Shown here: piece after piece, positions 4,701-5,347 of the stretch
How the letters are laid out: every line of letters begins with the position of its first letter
How positions within the stretch are numbered: the stretch's first letter is position 1
From: Acidobacteriaceae bacterium
Lineage (GTDB): Bacteria; Acidobacteriota; Terriglobia; Terriglobales; Acidobacteriaceae
Length of the DNA stretch: 5,347 nucleotides
Assembly (NCBI GenBank): GCA_030040115.1
Contig: JASHUH010000051.1
Location: forward strand, 1-5,347
Reading direction: 5' to 3'
The notes under the pieces: model-generated
Seen by the model: only the letters and a program-made list of their open reading frames with translations
Told to the model about the DNA's origin: nothing
Databases searched by the model: none
Program-made: the position numbers and the translations under genes

Positions 4701-5347
4701 AGCTGCCGGACACACTGGACGCGCGTGACCGCAAGCTGTTGCTGGCATGCCTGGCGGCGGTGACGGCGCTGGCATTCATGATGGGCGTTTTGGCGCGCGA
4801 TCAGAACCGCGACGACAACCCGATGCCCAGCAGCTATCTAACCGGCCGTCACGGAGCGCGCGCGGCGTACGATCTGCTGGCGGCGAGCAGCTACAACGTG
4901 ACCAGGTGGGAGCAGCCCCTGGCCGATCTGGCGCAACAGGCGGACGCGCGGACAGTAGTGATCTTCGCCGACCCGCTTCCGAGCAGCCCCACGGATTTTA
5001 AGGCGGTCCAGGAGATTGTTCATCGCGGAGGACGGGTGCTGGTGACGGGTGCGACCGGTGGCGCGCTGGCGCCGGGCGGGGCAGTGCGGCCAGCAACGCA
5101 GTTCCAGATCGCGTCGTGCCGGCTGACGCCGGAGGGCCTGGATGCGCTCGCCGGTTCGGGCCGGGTATGGATGGCTCCGGCGGCGGAATGGACTCTGGGC
5201 AACCCGCTCTACCGCGTCCAATATGACTGCGCCGGCGAGCCGGCGGTGGTGGAATACGATCAGGGAGCGGGGCACGTAGTGTGGTGGGCCAACTCGACGC
5301 CGCTCGAGAACGGCTCAATCGGCCGCGACGGCAATCTGGCGTTGTTT
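4697..5347 (+). CDS. DUF4350 domain protein, 3' end cut by the window edge
   Basis: 217 codons are present and the frame is still open at the right edge. The start ATG at 4697 overlaps the DUF4129 stop (ATGA), and GGGGGTGG just upstream can serve as ribosome-binding site. After a basic start (ARDRK) there is a membrane helix at about 13-33, then the DUF4350 region, probably outside the cytoplasm. SSYLTGRHGARAAYDLLAA (45-63) is followed by TVVIFADPLPSS (86-97), GGRVLVTGATGG (111-122) and, near the end, GHVVWWANSTPLENGSIGRDGNLALF (192-217). The alternating hydrophobic strands and GGRVLVTG suggest a Rossmann-like or glutamine-amidotransferase-like fold without visible catalytic residues; this is inference. 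Family members usually carry another membrane helix near the C-terminus, beyond this window. Likely works with the DUF4129 partner at the membrane. Confidence 0.85.
   Translation, partial: MKLPDTLDARDRKLLLACLAAVTALAFMMGVLARDQNRDDNPMPSSYLTGRHGARAAYDLLAASSYNVTRWEQPLADLAQQADARTVVIFADPLPSSPTDFKAVQEIVHRGGRVLVTGATGGALAPGGAVRPATQFQIASCRLTPEGLDALAGSGRVWMAPAAEWTLGNPLYRVQYDCAGEPAVVEYDQGAGHVVWWANSTPLENGSIGRDGNLALF

Overview
The window is high-GC bacterial chromosomal DNA with tightly packed, ordinary-looking genes. Gene content and protein style suggest an Acidobacteriota (Terriglobia-like) genome. The main reasons are a secreted Fes/esterase-D-like hydrolase and a cluster of a multi-pass membrane protein (LSLGEILDRT... 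at the N-terminus, YYDQRIRKEGFDIEWMM at the C-terminus), a DUF4129 protein and a DUF4350 protein. This is inferred from family resemblance only; no marker gene is present. No RNA gene, insertion sequence, CRISPR array or phage gene was seen.

Left part (1-863, minus strand): ridA (imine/enamine deaminase) followed 73 bases later by msrB (methionine-R-sulfoxide reductase). The last few codons of msrB lie beyond the left edge. The two probably form one transcript and both deal with reactive or oxidative damage products.

864-1078 is a 215-base divergent control region with an inverted repeat, a -10-like box and a tandem 10-base repeat. It leads rightward into a secreted alpha/beta-hydrolase esterase (1079-2197).

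Right part (2411-5347, plus strand): a six-helix membrane protein, then a decayed remnant of a second copy from the same family (about 3469-3575), then a signal-peptide plus one-helix DUF4129 protein. An ATGA stop/start overlap joins this to a DUF4350 protein that runs off the right edge. This order resembles the gene sets that accompany MoxR AAA+ ATPases and DUF58 (VWA-like) proteins in several phyla, so moxR and DUF58 genes are the predicted neighbours outside the window. The job of that set is poorly understood. It is the most interesting functional unit here, although the families themselves are known. The clearest anomaly is the paralogue remnant between the first and second genes of the cluster.
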